DNA from: Nocardia pseudobrasiliensis NBRC 108224
Lineage (GTDB): Bacteria; Actinomycetota; Actinomycetes; Mycobacteriales; Mycobacteriaceae
Assembly: GCF_001613105.1 (NCBI RefSeq)
Contig: NZ_BDBS01000007.1
Location: forward strand, 1-50,726
DNA: 50,726 bases
Direction: 5' to 3'
Numbering within the stretch: the stretch's first letter is position 1; every line of letters starts with the position of its first letter. Below, in pieces: positions 47,135-50,726 of the stretch. The position numbers and the translations under genes were made by a program. The notes under the pieces were generated by a model. That model was given only the letters and a program-made list of their open reading frames with translations, had not been told where the DNA came from and searched no databases.

Positions 47135-48056
47135 GAGGCACTTCCTGACTCGGCTGGGGTGACCATCGTTCCGATGCCCTCCCCGGTGAACAGTTCCAGC
47201 AATACCGCGTGCGGCACCCGCCCGTCGATCACATGCGCGGTGGGGACACCACCCTGTACCGCGCGCAGGCAGGCTTCCATCTTGGGCACCATGCCCGCGT
47301 CGAGGCGCGGCAGCAGCGCGGCCAACGCCTCGGTGTCGATGCGGGTGGTGAGCGACGAACGATCCGGCCAATCGGTGTAGAGGCCCTCGACGTCGGTGAG
47401 TACGACCAATTTCTCCGCGCCGATCCCCTCGGCCAGAGCCGCGGCGGCGGTGTCGGCGTTGATGTTGTGCACCACGCCGTCGGCGTCGGGGGCGATGGTC
47501 GAGACCACCGGGATCCGCCCGGCATCGATGAGATCGTGTACGGCATCGGGATTGACGGTGGTGACGTCGCCGACCAGGCCGATATCGGTCGCCTCGCCGT
47601 CCACCAGCACGCTGCGGCGGGTCGCGGTGAACAGATGCGCGTCCTCGCCGGAGATGCCGACCGCGTACGGGCCGTGCTTGTTGATCAGGCCGACCAGTTC
47701 GCGGCCGACCTGGCCGAACAACACCATCCGCACGACCTCCATCACCTCTGGCGTGGTGACCCGGAAGCCGCCGCGGAATTCGCCCTGCAGATTCAGCCTC
47801 TTCAGCATCGCGCTGATCTGCGGCCCGCCGCCGTGCACGACCACCGGATGCACGCCGACGGTACGCAGGAAGGCCATATCCGCGGCGAAGGCGCGCTTGA
47901 GATTCTCGTCGACCATGGCGTTGCCGCCGTATTTGACGACCACGATCTTGTCGCGGAACCGCTGCAACCAGGGCAGCGCACCGGCCAGGACGTGGGCCTT
48001 GTCGATCGCGGAAAGGTTCAGCGTCGGGCTCGGGACCCGGTGTGTCTCTTGCACAC

Positions 48057-48060
<4 letters not shown>
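47131..48060 (-). CDS. argB: Acetylglutamate kinase
   Basis: It phosphorylates N-acetylglutamate. The product has 309 residues, amino-acid-kinase fold: [19 protein letters not shown], the ATP region [29 protein letters not shown] and [12 protein letters not shown], and the C-terminal GKMEAC-like [11 protein letters not shown]. An N-terminal helix before the Lys ([19 protein letters not shown]) is the mark of arginine-inhibited hexameric enzymes, so feedback control is expected. Confidence 0.97.
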
Positions 48061-50355
<2,295 letters not shown>

Positions 50356-50408
50356 CCTCGGGTGATATTTCGGCCGCGACCGAAGTGTTCGGCTTCTAGA
50401 TTCGGGTC

Positions 50409-50726
50409 ATGTCCGACATCTCGACCCCGCTCAGTGATCCGGCCCGCGTGCGCGCGGCGCTGGCGACCGCGGCCGTGCCGCCGGTGCCGCGCGCACCCGA
50501 CGCCACCGGTATGGCCTGGGTACGCGCGAGCGTGGCCCGGTTCAGCGATGGCGACGAACACCGGCGGCGACGCGAACTGATACTCGATGAGCTGCGGCGG
50601 ATTTCGCCCGAGCCGCTACGCGCACGCGCTCGGCAACTGGCCGGGCAACCGCATGCCCACGTGCGCGCGCTCGCCGAGGCGCTGGGGCTGCCCGGTGTTT
50701 CGGCCGCGACCGTGGCGGTCGCCGCG
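50409..50726 (+). CDS. N-terminal part of an unidentified protein, possibly cytochrome P450-like
   Basis: The open frame runs from the ATG at 50409 to the window edge (106 codons, incomplete). It reads VPPVPRAPDATGMAWVRASV, then ARFSDGDEHRRRRELILDEL. The RFSDGDEHRRRR segment resembles the F-x-x-G-x-x-H-x-x-x-R region of P450 N-terminal halves, but no haem motif is inside the window. It is divergent from argC with 88 bp between. Family assignment is tentative. Confidence 0.6.
   Translation, partial: MSDISTPLSDPARVRAALATAAVPPVPRAPDATGMAWVRASVARFSDGDEHRRRRELILDELRRISPEPLRARARQLAGQPHAHVRALAEALGLPGVSAATVAVAA

Overview
The window is high-GC DNA with dense, often 4-bp-overlapping genes and GTG starts. 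It looks like a mycolata actinomycete, most likely Nocardia or a close relative. Several products resemble mycobacterial ones (3-methyladenine glycosylase, the TIGR00027-type methyltransferase, an Mmr-type SMR pump, the argCJBDFR order). Species assignment is inference; I could run no search.

Region 0-13 kb: the tail of an unknown gene; a FadR-type regulator divergent from leuA, whose 5' leader encodes a short peptide with four consecutive Leu codons; a secreted protein; DNA glycosylase; a possible DUF3761 remnant; FrnE-like DsbA; LtrA; an ABC-2 exporter with a TetR regulator; and a surface-glycan group (Trm112-like, GtrA, YfhO-like membrane protein, GtrB-like glycosyltransferase, WecE-like aminotransferase). 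A strong inverted repeat ends this group.

Region 13-20 kb: an alpha/beta-hydrolase and acyl-CoA-synthetase-like fusion, then the most unusual locus. This is a four-gene operon with a family 2B encapsulin shell gene (internal cyclic-nucleotide-binding domain), a 73-residue Pro-rich protein, a geranyl-diphosphate C-methyltransferase homologue and isopentenyl-diphosphate isomerase. In 2-methylisoborneol operons a terpene cyclase with a disordered, Pro-rich, shell-targeting N-terminus sits in the second position. Here only a stand-alone protein resembling that N-terminus is present and the catalytic domain is missing.

Region 20-33 kb: lipoprotein, threonine dehydratase, a three-gene ribose-type sugar ABC importer, SMR pump, isochorismatase-like hydrolase with a divergent GlxA-type regulator, MarR with a DUF2269-like protein, a secreted Cys-containing protein, a P-loop kinase, argH, a SAM methyltransferase, argG, a 51-residue amphipathic peptide and a secreted protein.

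Region 33-44 kb: a complete non-phosphorylative L-fucose pathway (mutarotase, dehydrogenase, lactonase, fuconate dehydratase, keto-deoxy-fuconate dehydrogenase, diketo acid hydrolase, L-lactate-type dehydrogenase) with its own sugar ABC importer and a GntR/FadR regulator. The regulator gene lies backwards inside the catabolic operon with 2 bp on either side. Three 17-bp operator-like sites of matching sequence lie in front of the two transcription units and upstream of the regulator.

Region 44-50.7 kb: argC-J-B-D-F-R, each pair overlapping by 4 bp, with an ARG box at argC nearly identical to that at argG. The fucose island therefore separates argR from argG/argH. The window ends in a truncated gene of uncertain family. 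I saw no tRNA, rRNA, CRISPR array, IS element or phage gene.
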